A DNA stretch of 64,000 nucleotides, from positions 62,001 to 126,000 of the forward strand of contig JAEWGW010000032.1 of NCBI GenBank assembly GCA_023388055.1. The letters run 5' to 3'. Of this stretch, positions 15,979 to 24,873 are shown one piece after another (positions within the stretch are counted from its first letter, which is position 1; each line of letters begins with the position of its first letter). A program made the translations under genes and the position numbers. This DNA comes from Bacillota bacterium. GTDB lineage: Bacteria; Bacillota; Bacilli; Paenibacillales; NBRC-103111. The notes below the pieces were generated by a model. It was not told where the DNA came from. It saw only the letters and a program-made list of their open reading frames with translations, and did not search any database.

Positions 15979-17773
15979 AAGGGGTTTCCTCCTCCCGAAG
16001 GGGAATCATCATGCGAATTACGGTGCCTTCATTTTCTCCGGAATCGATGGCAAAATCCACCTTCCCCGCCGGATATACCAGCCGCAGCCGTTCGTATACA
16101 TTGCGCAGACCGATACCGGACAGGGCCGAGGTCCGTTTCTCCGTTAACGGCTCAGGTTCATTGGCAAACACATGCCGCCGCAGCTGCTCCAGCCGCTCCG
16201 GGTCCATACCTGCGCCGTTATCCTCCACCGCAATCAGAAGGCGTGAGCCCCCGTCTATCAACCGGCTGGTGATGCTGATAACACCCTCCTTGCGCTTCAA
16301 GCCATGCTGGTACGCATTCTCCGTCAGCGGCTGCAGGATGAACCGGGGCACCTGGCACAGAAGGGTATCCGACGCCGCAGATACGTCCAGCCGTACCGCA
16401 CCGCCGTGGCGGGAATTCACCAGCCGCACATAATGCTGGATAATATCCAGCTCCTCATGGAGCGGAATAAACGCATTATTGCGGTTAATGGTCATCCGCA
16501 GGAGAGAGGACAGGGAGCTGATCAGCTCTGCATTTTCCTCGTCGCCCTTCATTAAGATTTTCAGCCGGATGGAATTGAGCACGTTGAACAAAAAATGCGG
16601 ATTAATCTGCGCCTGGAGCATGGCCAGCTCCGCCTTGCGCTTGAGCTCCTGCTCCCGCCGGTTCTCCTCCAGCGTGGCCTCAATCCGGTCCAGCATCCGG
16701 TCGAACACATACCCGAGGCGTCCCACCTCATCGGGACCGGAGATGTTGGAGCGTTCCCCCAACCGCCCATTCTGGATGCGGACTACCGTTTGCACCAGCC
16801 GCCCAATGGGTTTGGTCAGGGTGCCTACTACCGACAGCAATATAATAGCGAACAGCACCAGAAACACCAGCTGGATCACAAAATCCGTCCGGCGGAAGCT
16901 TTCGATCCGGCTGGCTGCCTGCTTGTAGGGGCTCATGCTCACCAACCGCCATTCCGGGGTCACCTGCTCCGCCAGCATAATAAACTCCTCACCCGCCACC
17001 TTCAGGAAGGATACCCCGCCGTCCTGGGGCAGCTTGTCGTAATAGGGGAAGGGAGTACCGATACCCGCTGATCCCTCCCGGTCCACCAGCACCTGACCCT
17101 TGCGGTCCACCAGAAGCATGGTTTCATTGGTTTTGGACTGGGCAAATAAACGCTGGATTACATCCATCTCCAGGCTGACGATTACATAGCCGTACACCAC
17201 ATCCGATGAGCGTAAGGGCTTAGCCGCCGTCAGCAGGTAGGGCCTGCCCGGATTCACCAAATAATTGGGCTCCGCCCCTACCCAGCGCACGCCGTAAGCA
17301 GAAACCCCGGACAGTCCCTCGAACCAGTCCCGCTTGGTGAAATAAGAGGGATGAAAGCCGAAGGTGCTGTAGCTGGCCACATACTCCCCGTTGGGCAGCA
17401 GCACGGTTGCATACATATTGCCGAAGGAATTCATCACCGTCTCCAGCCTCAGGCTGATTTTCTGCTTGTGGGCCAGCATATCTCCAGTGCTTAAGGCAAG
17501 ATCGTTCCGGCCCAGCTCCCGGATGGAGATTTGCATATCACTGTCAAATTGAACGAAGTTCATCACATAGACCAGGTTTTTGATCTGGCCTGCCACCACC
17601 TGATTCACAATCCGCAGGGATTCCCGAGAATTGTCGGTCACCTGGGTGCGGACCACATCCCGGGTGAGGAAGTTCGACACCAGCATGGAGACGAGGGAGG
17701 GCAGCACCAGGCAAATCAGGATGGTGAGCATGAGCTTGTTGCGAAGCGACAGCTTTTGGAACCAGCGCAGCAC
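15971..17773 (-). CDS. Sensor histidine kinase (YesM-like)
   Basis: The 600-residue kinase has an N-terminal membrane helix (LMLTILICLVLPSLVSMLV), an extracellular Cache-like sensor of about 250 residues and a second helix (IQLVFLVLFAIILLSVVG). HAMP follows, then the His_kinase domain with ALQAQINPHFLFN-type text (LQAQINPHFLFNVLNSI) containing the phosphorylated histidine, and an ATPase domain (VEDNGAGM). The class senses extracellular sugars or their binding protein. The start is GTG at 17773 after GGAGG. It follows the solute-binding protein gene and precedes its regulator, so ligand sensing linked to this transporter is likely. Confidence 0.93.
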   Translation of the reverse strand: MLRWFQKLSLRNKLMLTILICLVLPSLVSMLVSNFLTRDVVRTQVTDNSRESLRIVNQVVAGQIKNLVYVMNFVQFDSDMQISIRELGRNDLALSTGDMLAHKQKISLRLETVMNSFGNMYATVLLPNGEYVASYSTFGFHPSYFTKRDWFEGLSGVSAYGVRWVGAEPNYLVNPGRPYLLTAAKPLRSSDVVYGYVIVSLEMDVIQRLFAQSKTNETMLLVDRKGQVLVDREGSAGIGTPFPYYDKLPQDGGVSFLKVAGEEFIMLAEQVTPEWRLVSMSPYKQAASRIESFRRTDFVIQLVFLVLFAIILLSVVGTLTKPIGRLVQTVVRIQNGRLGERSNISGPDEVGRLGYVFDRMLDRIEATLEENRREQELKRKAELAMLQAQINPHFLFNVLNSIRLKILMKGDEENAELISSLSSLLRMTINRNNAFIPLHEELDIIQHYVRLVNSRHGGAVRLDVSAASDTLLCQVPRFILQPLTENAYQHGLKRKEGVISITSRLIDGGSRLLIAVEDNGAGMDPERLEQLRRHVFANEPEPLTEKRTSALSGIGLRNVYERLRLVYPAGKVDFAIDSGENEGTVIRMMIPLREEETPYV

Positions 17774-17908
17774 AGGAACCGCCTCCCTCTTTTGTTGAAT
17801 TGGTTTCCAGATGAAAAAAAGGGAAAAGAAGAGGGGCTCTCCGCCTCTCCTCTCCCATTATACAGACAACCTATACCCATTTGCCGGAGACATATCCGGA
17901 CTGACACA

Positions 17909-19273
17909 TTATTTGCTGCTGACTTTGATGTCGTTGAGCTTTTTGGTGGTGGTCTGGATGGTTTTCTCCAGATCCTGTTTGCCGGTGAGATACAGCTCCA
18001 CCTGGCTCAGCAGCTCTTTTTCCTGCTGGAGGGAGAAGGTGGGGGGAACGATAAGCTTGGTGGCTTTGTTCACCTTCAGCGTGGCCAGGAGGGAGTCCTT
18101 GTCGATGAACTTGGCCAGCTCCGGCTTGCCGCTTTTGAGAATCGCTTCGACGTTTTTATTGAGATCAGCTTTTTTCCAGCCGGAGAAGAACATCCCCTGC
18201 TCCAGCATACCCTCGGTGGTATACCATTTAACAAATTCATATGCTGCCTTTTTGTTCTTGGAGGATGCCGCAACCCCTACGAAGTCCGCATTGATGGAGG
18301 TGTAGCCGTTGGGATCCTTGGCGTCAAACTTGGGATACGGGGCGAACACCGTGTTGAACTTGCCGTTCAGGGCAAGCTCGCCTACCATCCAGTTGCCGGT
18401 GAGCAGCATGGCGGATTTGCCGGCGTAGAACACATCGCGGTAGCCCATCTTTTGGGACACAACATCGTAGTAGGGCACGGAGGACTTATCCACATTCTCC
18501 ATTTTGTTGCGCAGCTCCAGGGAGAAGCGGTACTTGGGGTTATCCACATTGGGGGTACCGTCCTCCTTCACGAAGAAGGGCAGCTCCGGATCATTGGACA
18601 GGGCCAGCTGGGCATAATCCTTCCAGGTGTGGAAGTAGGAGCCGTACACCTTGTTGGCGCCTTCGCCGCTGGTCAGCTTTTTGGCATATTCGGCATAGTC
18701 GTTCCAGGTCCATTCGGTGGGCACCGGGAGCTTGGCCTGGTCCAGCTTATCCTTGTTCAGCAGCACCAGCCACTCGATCATTTTGCCGGGCAGGGCGTAG
18801 TATTTGCCGTTGACGCTGGTATCAATCTTGAACTCGGCCTTGGGATCGAAGCCGTCCTTCTTCATGTACTCGTCCAGCGGCTCCAGCATACCTGCGCCAA
18901 CACGCTGCGCATAGTCCGGGGCGGCGGAATACATAATGACGTCCATTTGGTCGCCGGAGGCTGCCAGCAGGTCCAGTTTCTTCATACCCTCCTGGGAGTC
19001 GCCTTTTTCGGACAGGCCCTCATAGACGACCTTGATGTTGGGATGGGTTTTGTTGAAGGCGGCTACCGTAGCATTCCAGTTGCCCTGAGGCTCGGTGTAC
19101 CAGGCCTGGACCTTGATGGTAACCGGAGCGGCAGCTGAACCCCCCGGGGCGCCCGAACCTCCGGCAGCAGGTGTTTCCGCTTCCCCGCCGCCGCAGCCGG
19201 CCAGGGCAGCGGTTGCCGCCAATGTGCCGGTGAGCACAAGCAGGCTTCTTTTCACAAAAGGTGTATTTCTCAT
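17909..19273 (-). CDS. Sugar ABC transporter substrate-binding lipoprotein
   Basis: The 454-residue protein starts MRNTPFVKRSLLVLTGTL and has the lipobox LAGC near residue 27, so it is lipidated and held on the outer face of the membrane. A short Gly/Ala/Pro spacer precedes a family-1 extracellular binding domain (HPNIKVVYEGLSEKGDSQEG, then GKSAMLLTGNWMVGEL near 300). It delivers a carbohydrate to the two permeases encoded upstream; the exact sugar is unknown. The start at 19273 follows GGAGGGG; an ATG further upstream would destroy the signal peptide. No ATPase gene is present here, so a shared MsmX-like ATPase elsewhere is presumed. Confidence 0.94.
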   Translation of the reverse strand: MRNTPFVKRSLLVLTGTLAATAALAGCGGGEAETPAAGGSGAPGGSAAAPVTIKVQAWYTEPQGNWNATVAAFNKTHPNIKVVYEGLSEKGDSQEGMKKLDLLAASGDQMDVIMYSAAPDYAQRVGAGMLEPLDEYMKKDGFDPKAEFKIDTSVNGKYYALPGKMIEWLVLLNKDKLDQAKLPVPTEWTWNDYAEYAKKLTSGEGANKVYGSYFHTWKDYAQLALSNDPELPFFVKEDGTPNVDNPKYRFSLELRNKMENVDKSSVPYYDVVSQKMGYRDVFYAGKSAMLLTGNWMVGELALNGKFNTVFAPYPKFDAKDPNGYTSINADFVGVAASSKNKKAAYEFVKWYTTEGMLEQGMFFSGWKKADLNKNVEAILKSGKPELAKFIDKDSLLATLKVNKATKLIVPPTFSLQQEKELLSQVELYLTGKQDLEKTIQTTTKKLNDIKVSSK

Positions 19274-19401
19274 GTTTGACCCCTCCAATAATGGATAATG
19301 GCTTGAAAGCCCTTGCAGGCTCTTGCAACCCGATGGTACCAAACCGTTCTGCCGGTGATGAGTCAATTTATTAACCGGAAACGTTCAATTTATAACCTGC
19401 C

Positions 19402-20235
19402 TCACCCTTTGACCCCGCCCAGGGCGATGCCTTCAATCACATGCTTTTGCCCGATGATAAAGATAATGAGCAGCGGCAGGATGGCGGATACGGCCCCGGC
19501 CATGATGAGGGAATATAACTCGCCGTTCAGGGTGGCGAAGGAGCGGATGCCCAACTGGATGGTGAACAGGCTTTTGGTCTTCAGGAAGATCAGCGGCCCC
19601 TGGTAGTCGTTCCAGGTCCAGATAAACCGTAGGATCGCATAGGTGGCGATGGCCGGGCGGACCAGCGGCGTACAGATGGACAGGAAGATGCGGATATGGC
19701 CGGCGCCGTCAATTTTGGCGGATTCCATATATTCGTCGTGGATGCCCATGTAGAACTGCCGCAGCATGAAGGTGCCCAGAACGCTGAAGGCGCCCAGCAT
19801 CACTAAACCCAGGTGGGTATCGAAGAGTCCCATCCAGCGGAACAGAAGGAACTGCGGCACCAGGATGGCCTGCTGCGGCACCATGTAGATGGCCAGCACC
19901 AGAATAAACACCGCTTCTCTGCCGCGGAATTTCACCTTGGCGAAGGCGTAGGCGGACATGGCTGCGAACAGCACGGAGGAAAATGTGGTCAGCAGCGTCA
20001 CCTTAATCGAGTTCCAATAGTACAGCGGAAATTTGGTGGTTGTCCAGACCTCCTTGTAATTTTCCACGGCGTTCCAGTTTTTCGGAATCCATTCGATGGG
20101 GTATTTGAACACATCCGCCTCTGGCTTCATGGACGTGGAGATCATCCAGAAGAAGGGGGTCATAAATAGGATGCCCAGCACGGTCATGATCAGGGTCAGC
20201 AGAATTTTTTTGGCCAAATCAGATTTGTGGCGCAT
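19402..20235 (-). CDS. Carbohydrate ABC transporter permease (MalG family)
   Basis: The product has six predicted membrane helices, starting with ILLTLIMTVLGILFMTPFFW. The cytoplasmic EAA loop (ESAKIDGAGHIRIF) near residue 190 docks the ATPase. It forms the membrane channel with the MalF-like protein. I choose ATG 20235, which has GGAAAGGAG upstream and gives the usual short MalG N-terminus (277 residues). An ATG at 20268 that overlaps the previous stop as TGATG is an alternative start and would allow translational coupling. Confidence 0.92.
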   Translation of the reverse strand: MRHKSDLAKKILLTLIMTVLGILFMTPFFWMISTSMKPEADVFKYPIEWIPKNWNAVENYKEVWTTTKFPLYYWNSIKVTLLTTFSSVLFAAMSAYAFAKVKFRGREAVFILVLAIYMVPQQAILVPQFLLFRWMGLFDTHLGLVMLGAFSVLGTFMLRQFYMGIHDEYMESAKIDGAGHIRIFLSICTPLVRPAIATYAILRFIWTWNDYQGPLIFLKTKSLFTIQLGIRSFATLNGELYSLIMAGAVSAILPLLIIFIIGQKHVIEGIALGGVKG

Positions 20236-20267
20236 GGGGGCTTCGGCTCCTTTCCTAGCAAATCGCA

Positions 20268-21245
20268 TCAGTAGTTCACCCATTTCTTCTGCCCGTACCA
20301 CTGGATCAGGGTCACCAGCAGCACACAGAACAGAAGCACAATGGCCATGGAGGAGGCATAACCGGACTGCAGGTTGACGAAGGCCGTTTCATAGAGCCGG
20401 TAGACCACCACGGTGGTGGAGTTGGCCGGGCCGCCGTTGGTGAGCACGGCAATCAGGTCGAACACCTTGAAGGACCCGATAATCCCCGTCACCAGCAGGA
20501 AAAAGGTCGTCGGCGACAGCAGCGGCAGGGTGATCCGGAAAAACTGGCGGAGCTTGCTGGCGCCGTCGATTTCCGCGGCTTCATACAGATCCTTGGGGAT
20601 GGACTGCAGGCCCGCCATGAAGATAATCATGTTGTAGCCGATGTTCACCCAGATCATCAGGCCCATGACGCAGTAGAGGGCATAATCCGTGTCCCCCAGC
20701 CACTTGGGCGGATCCTCCATACCCAGTGACATGAGCAACTGGTTAATGGGGCCGTAGGAGGGATGGAGCAGCACCTGGAACACGATGGCCACGGCCACGA
20801 TGCTGGAGATGTACGGGATAAAGTAGACCACCTTGAACAGGTCCTTGAAGAAGATTTTCTGGTCGATGAGCACGGCCAGCACCAGGGAGAAGGCCAGGGT
20901 GATGGGCACCACCAGCATCAGGATCAGGTTATTCTCCAGGGATTTCAGGAAGATGTCGTCCTTGAACAGCCGCAGGAAGTTGTCCAGTCCGACGAACTTG
21001 GTTTTGGAAAATCCGGAGACGAAGTTCCAGTTGGTGAAGCTCAGGAAGAAGGAAGCCAGGATGGGAAACAGGGTGAATACCAGGAGGCCGATGAGCATCG
21101 GGCTGATAAAGGCGTAGCCGGCAATGTCCTCCCGCAGCTGAAGGAGGTTGCGGCGGCTTTTGGGCTGGAGCGGCGGCGATGCTTGTGTCAGCGTCGGTGC
21201 AGGCGTTGGTGTCCGGGGAAGGGCCTCGGCGGTCCGGTTTTTCAT
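20268..21245 (-). CDS. Sugar ABC transporter permease (MalF/UgpA family)
   Basis: The 325-residue permease has a Pro/Thr-rich cytosolic N-terminus of about 40 residues, six helices (first AFISPMLIGLLVFTLFPILA) and the EAA loop EAAEIDGASKLRQFF near residue 235. It pairs with the MalG-like protein. It is the first gene of the operon permease-permease-binding protein-kinase-regulator. The start follows GAGGTGA. Operon regulation is probably by the AraC-type regulator at its end, giving a feedback loop. Confidence 0.93.
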   Translation of the reverse strand: MKNRTAEALPRTPTPAPTLTQASPPLQPKSRRNLLQLREDIAGYAFISPMLIGLLVFTLFPILASFFLSFTNWNFVSGFSKTKFVGLDNFLRLFKDDIFLKSLENNLILMLVVPITLAFSLVLAVLIDQKIFFKDLFKVVYFIPYISSIVAVAIVFQVLLHPSYGPINQLLMSLGMEDPPKWLGDTDYALYCVMGLMIWVNIGYNMIIFMAGLQSIPKDLYEAAEIDGASKLRQFFRITLPLLSPTTFFLLVTGIIGSFKVFDLIAVLTNGGPANSTTVVVYRLYETAFVNLQSGYASSMAIVLLFCVLLVTLIQWYGQKKWVNY

Positions 21246-21337
21246 GGGTTGTCGTCACCTCGGAATATAGGATAGAGGCTCGTAAGCCGGGTATATGGCT
21301 ATTGTACGGGCTGCCGCTGGCGGGGATAAGGACGGAT

Positions 21338-21351
21338 TCCAACCTGTTGGA
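21338..21351. promoter_or_regulatory. Palindrome upstream of the sugar operon
   Basis: TCCAAC-CT-GTTGGA is a perfect inverted repeat about 95 bases upstream of the first permease start. A TACAAT on the minus strand at 21301-21306 could be the -10 element. A regulator binding here is inferred. Confidence 0.45.
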
Positions 21352-21384
21352 GTCAAAATTGTACTTTTTGAGCGGGGAGGAGGG

Positions 21385-21467
21385 TGGGGGGAGAGATGGT
21401 GAGGAGAGATGGTGAGGAGAGATGGTGAGGAGAGATGGAGGGGAGAGATGGTGAGGAGAGATGGTGG
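21385..21467 (+). repeat. 15-bp tandem repeat (GATGGTGAGGAGAGA)
   Basis: About five copies of a purine-rich 15-bp unit lie head to tail, one slightly changed. They sit directly beside four-arm element D, in the same arrangement as the G-rich repeat beside element E. Confidence 0.88.
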
Positions 21468-21478
21468 GTGATAGCGAA

Positions 21479-21655
21479 CATCAAATGATCACTATGCGGC
21501 CCAGGAGCGACTTTTCGGGCGAATAGCATACATAAAATGATTGTTATTTGTTAAATGGATCCGGTTTTTTGGGCATTTTGGGGTAATAGCATACATTTTA
21601 TGTATGCTATTTGCCGGATAAGGGGTAGTTTGAGCCAAATAGAGTACATTTTATG
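21479..21655. repeat. Four-arm palindromic element D (tag CATAAAATG)
   Basis: CATCAAATGAT at 21479 and CATAAAATGAT at 21531 are the forward copies; CATTTTATG at 21594 and 21647 are the inverted ones. Same-side spacing is 52 and 53 bp. Inverted tags are preceded by AATAG or AAATAG. The inner copies extend to ATAGCATACAT. It lies between the divergent sugar-permease and thiL genes, the only element in this window found between two 5' ends. Confidence 0.85.
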
Positions 21656-21795
21656 GCGCTTACATTTTTGTGTTTGATCAGGGGTAATGAGAAGTCGGCT
21701 TGGAAGCGGACAGTCCAAGTGCTACCACCCCCGCCCCATCACCCAGCATCTCCCGCTCAACTGGGCAGTCTTCGGGTTTTAATCTGTTGAGGCTG

Positions 21796-21804
21796 TGCTA
21801 TAAT
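21796..21804 (+). promoter_or_regulatory. Extended -10 promoter of thiL
   Basis: TGCTATAAT is an extended -10 element 31 bases before the thiL start. No clear -35 is visible, which is common for extended -10 promoters. Confidence 0.6.
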
Positions 21805-21834
21805 AGGTAGAATAAGGAATGGAGGAATCAATGT

Positions 21835-22914
21835 ATGCCCCGGGTGGATGAATTCGGGTTAATCCGGCTGCTTACGGGAGGCCGCAGCAATCCGGCGCGT
21901 GTGGATCAAGGCCCAGCAGGGGCCGGGGACGGCGTAGCCGTCGGCATCGGAGACGATGCGGCCGTGCTGGATGGACGGAGCGGTTTTCAATGGGTGGTTA
22001 CCTGTGATACGATGGTCCGGGACATTCACTTCAAACCCGAGACAATGACGTATGAAGCCATCGGCTACAAGGCCATGGCATCTAATATAAGCGACTTGGC
22101 GGCAATGGGGGCCATCCCCCGCTTCGCGGTGGTGGCGCTGTCCGTGCCGGCGGATATGGAAACGGAGGCCCTCCGCGAGCTGTACGATGGCCTCTATGCC
22201 TGTGCCAACCGCTACGGCGTGGCGGTGGTCGGCGGGGACACCACCTCCTGTCCCCGTGATATGACCGTGTCCGTCACCGCCATCGGCGAGGTGGAGACGG
22301 ACCGTGCTCTGTTGCGCAGCGGCGCGCGCCCGGGGGACACGGTGTTCGTCACCGGTCCCCTGGGCCTCTCCGCCGCCGGGCTGCACCTGCTCCTGGCCGC
22401 AGGCCGGAGCGCGTATGCGTTGACCGAGCTGCCGGAGGAGCGGCAGCAGCTGGTGCGGGCACACCAGTTCCCCCGGCCTCAGGTGGAGGCGGGGCGGATT
22501 TTGGTGCGCAGCGGGTTGGGCCAGTCGCTGAACGATGTCAGCGACGGTTTGGCCAGCGAGGCCTGGGAGCTGGCGGAGGCCTCCGGCTGTGTGATCCGGC
22601 TGGAGGAGGCGCTGCTGCCGGTGGACCCCGCCCTGGACGGGTATGCCCGCGAAGCCGGGCTTGACCCGCTGGAGCTGATGCTGTACGGCGGGGAGGATTA
22701 CCGCCTTACCGGCACCGTGCGGGGAGAGGACACGGCGGCGGTGCAGGCTCTTTTTGCTGCGGAGGGGCTGGAATTCCATGTTGTGGGCCATGTGCTGGCA
22801 GGCGGGGAGCCCGCAGCTCCCGGTGTGCTCCTGAAGCGCCGGGACGGAAGGGTGAGTCCGCTGCAGAAGCGGGGGTACAATCATTTTAAGGAAGATCAAT
22901 CAGCCGATGCTTAA
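21835..22914 (+). CDS. thiL: Thiamine-monophosphate kinase
   Basis: The 359-residue enzyme phosphorylates thiamine monophosphate to the active cofactor thiamine diphosphate. Family text includes GIGDDAAVLDG near residue 43, VTCDTMVRDIHF, GYKAMASNISDLAAMGA, VVGGDTTSC and NDVSDGLASE, with the acidic residues that hold Mg-ATP. The C-terminal GGEDYRLTG is also typical. The start follows GGAGGAA. It leads the operon thiL-tsaE-tsaB-rimI-tsaD, an arrangement shared with B. subtilis ydiA to ydiE. Confidence 0.96.
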   Translation: MPRVDEFGLIRLLTGGRSNPARVDQGPAGAGDGVAVGIGDDAAVLDGRSGFQWVVTCDTMVRDIHFKPETMTYEAIGYKAMASNISDLAAMGAIPRFAVVALSVPADMETEALRELYDGLYACANRYGVAVVGGDTTSCPRDMTVSVTAIGEVETDRALLRSGARPGDTVFVTGPLGLSAAGLHLLLAAGRSAYALTELPEERQQLVRAHQFPRPQVEAGRILVRSGLGQSLNDVSDGLASEAWELAEASGCVIRLEEALLPVDPALDGYAREAGLDPLELMLYGGEDYRLTGTVRGEDTAAVQALFAAEGLEFHVVGHVLAGGEPAAPGVLLKRRDGRVSPLQKRGYNHFKEDQSADA

Positions 22915-22927
22915 GGAGGCAGCCGCT

Positions 22928-23434
22928 ATGGATGCGCATTCCACAACCTATTGGTACGATTCCCGGGAGGAGAAGGACACCTACCGGCTGGCCAAGGAGC
23001 TGGCCCGGTTTTTTATACCGGGTTCGGTGATCGGGCTGGACGGGGATCTGGGAGCGGGCAAAACCGCCTTTTCCAAAGCGGTGGGACTGGCCTTGGAGGT
23101 GCAGGAAACCGTCAATAGCCCAACCTTTACCATTATTAAAGAGTATGAGGGGCGTACCATGCCCTTTTATCATATGGATGTGTACCGCATCTCCCAGGAG
23201 GAGGCGGAGGATATGGGGCTGGACGATTATTTCTACGGAGACGGCGTGACCCTGGTGGAGTGGGCATCCATCATCCGGGAACTGATCCCCGAGGAGCATC
23301 TGTCCATATATATTGAGAACACCGGATGGACGGAGCGCCGGTTCCGGCTGGCTCCCGTGGGGGCCGTCTACGAGAAGTGGTGTTCGGATCTAAAGGAGCA
23401 GGGAATGATTCATGATGAACGACAGGAATCCTGA
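22928..23434 (+). CDS. tsaE: tRNA t6A biosynthesis ATPase TsaE
   Basis: The 168-residue protein has the P-loop GDLGAGKTAFSKAVG near residue 40 and the family text VNSPTFTIIKEYEG, FYHMDVYRI and LVEWA. With TsaB and TsaD it makes N6-threonylcarbamoyl-adenosine at position 37 of ANN-decoding tRNAs; TsaE hydrolyses ATP to reset the complex. I choose ATG 22928, which has AAGGAGG at 22912-22918. An upstream ATG at 22907 lies before that site. The gene overlaps tsaB by 23 bases. Confidence 0.95.
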   Translation: MDAHSTTYWYDSREEKDTYRLAKELARFFIPGSVIGLDGDLGAGKTAFSKAVGLALEVQETVNSPTFTIIKEYEGRTMPFYHMDVYRISQEEAEDMGLDDYFYGDGVTLVEWASIIRELIPEEHLSIYIENTGWTERRFRLAPVGAVYEKWCSDLKEQGMIHDERQES

Positions 23435-24344
23435 GTATGATGTGGAAATAAAAGGAGAGCTCCAACCGGCCTCAGGTGAACCCTCCGGCCAGAATCTGTC
23501 CGGAGGGCTGCTGTTGGCCATCGACAGTGCCACGTCGGCTATGTCTGTGGCGTTGGTAAAGAAGGGAAAGCTGCTGGCGGAGGTAAATTCCCTGGTTGAG
23601 CGGAATCACTCGGTTTATTTGATGCCGGCTATTGAAGAGGTATTGAATGAAGCAGGGCTTTCCCTGAGTGCGGTGCAGGGGATTGCAGTGGGCAAGGGAC
23701 CCGGCTCCTATACCGGGGTACGTATCGGAATTACGGTGGCCAAAACCATGGCCTGGACCTTGAAGCTGCCTGTAGCCGGGGTTTCCAGTCTGGAAACCAT
23801 GGCGGCGGGAGCCTTGGCCGAGTGGCGGAAGCAAGCTGGCACGAGCCGTCGGGTATGGGTGGTGCCTATGCTGAATGCCCGGCGGGGGCAGGCTTTTACA
23901 GCGCTGTTGGAGCTGCGTGAGCCCGAAGCAGTGGTGGCGGGGGCGCAGGAGAACGGGAGCACTCTGCCTGCCATGTGGCCGGTATCTTCACCGGGCTGGT
24001 TGTGCCGGGAGGAGGACGGTATCCGTTTGATGGAGACCTGGGCAGACCGGCTGCTTGAGCTGCTGGGACAAGAGCAGGAGCCTCCGGAGGCGGTGCTGTT
24101 TGTGGGTGAACCCCAGGAGTTCGGAGCGGTGATAGAGCGGTTTGCTCAAACGGCCCGTGAAGCCTCCGGGGACCGTGTGCAGACCGAGGCGATTCCCTCC
24201 GATATTCACGCCGAATATGCGGGGTATCTGGGAGAGCTGCGTTTCTTCTCCGGTGAAGAGGATGACGCGCACACGCTGCTGCCCAATTACGCCCAGCTGG
24301 CCGAAGCTGAGGTCAAGCTTGCCGAAAAACAACAAACCAAATGA
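23412..24344 (+). CDS. tsaB: tRNA t6A biosynthesis protein TsaB
   Basis: The 310-residue protein is an ASKHA-fold partner of TsaD. It shows LLAIDSATSAMSVALV near residue 34, HSVYLMPAIEEVL and the diagnostic GKGPGSYTGVRIG near residue 94. It lacks a metal site and acts as scaffold for TsaD and TsaE. The N-terminal 30 residues are longer than usual and variable. It overlaps tsaE and is followed by rimI after 25 bases. Confidence 0.94.
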   Translation: MMNDRNPEYDVEIKGELQPASGEPSGQNLSGGLLLAIDSATSAMSVALVKKGKLLAEVNSLVERNHSVYLMPAIEEVLNEAGLSLSAVQGIAVGKGPGSYTGVRIGITVAKTMAWTLKLPVAGVSSLETMAAGALAEWRKQAGTSRRVWVVPMLNARRGQAFTALLELREPEAVVAGAQENGSTLPAMWPVSSPGWLCREEDGIRLMETWADRLLELLGQEQEPPEAVLFVGEPQEFGAVIERFAQTAREASGDRVQTEAIPSDIHAEYAGYLGELRFFSGEEDDAHTLLPNYAQLAEAEVKLAEKQQTK

Positions 24345-24369
24345 AATTATATAGTCAGGAGGGAGCGGC

Positions 24370-24873
24370 ATGGAGCTTCCTGTAGCAGACGGTCTGGGGC
24401 CGCTGTTGTCTCCGGTTTTCCGGCCGATGCGGGCTGAGGATATCGGAAGTATTGTGGAAATTGAAAAAGAAGCCTTTCCCACGCCTTGGACGGCCGGGGC
24501 GTTTCAGAATGAGCTGGCTAATAATCATTTTGCCCATTATCTGGTTATGGAGGTGGAGGGCGACATCGCCGGTTATGCGGGCATGTGGGTGATTATGGAT
24601 GAGGCCCATGTGACCAATATCGCCCTCCGGTCCATGTACCGCGGCAAAAAGCTGGGCGAACGCCTTTTGACCGAGCTGCGCAGCAAGGCCAACTCCCGGG
24701 GGGCCAAACGGATGACCCTGGAGGTGCGGGTGACCAACCGGATAGCGCAAAATTTGTATGAAAAGCTGGGTTTCCGTTCCGTTGGCGTGCGCAAGGGCTA
24801 TTATACGGATAATAATGAAGATGCGCTGATCATGTGGGCGGATATTCCGGAGGAGCGGTGGAGAACATCATGA
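24370..24873 (+). CDS. rimI: Ribosomal protein alanine N-acetyltransferase RimI
   Basis: The 167-residue GNAT enzyme has the acetyl-CoA loop RGKKLGERLL and the RimI-type segments FPTPWTAGAFQNEL and LEVRVTNRIAQNLYEKLGF. RimI acetylates the N-terminus of ribosomal protein S18 in E. coli. It is embedded in the t6A operon, as in B. subtilis. The start follows AGGAGGG. Its stop overlaps the tsaD start as ATGA. Confidence 0.93.
   Translation: MELPVADGLGPLLSPVFRPMRAEDIGSIVEIEKEAFPTPWTAGAFQNELANNHFAHYLVMEVEGDIAGYAGMWVIMDEAHVTNIALRSMYRGKKLGERLLTELRSKANSRGAKRMTLEVRVTNRIAQNLYEKLGFRSVGVRKGYYTDNNEDALIMWADIPEERWRTS

Noticed and set aside
17531..19138. A 535-codon plus-strand frame across the binding-protein gene
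   Set aside because: Shadow; the opposite strand has a lipoprotein signal and a known fold.
21666..21834. TPP riboswitch before thiL
   Set aside because: No TPP-binding core (CTGAGA and ACCTGA segments) is visible; the leader is only about 20-30 bases after the -10 element.
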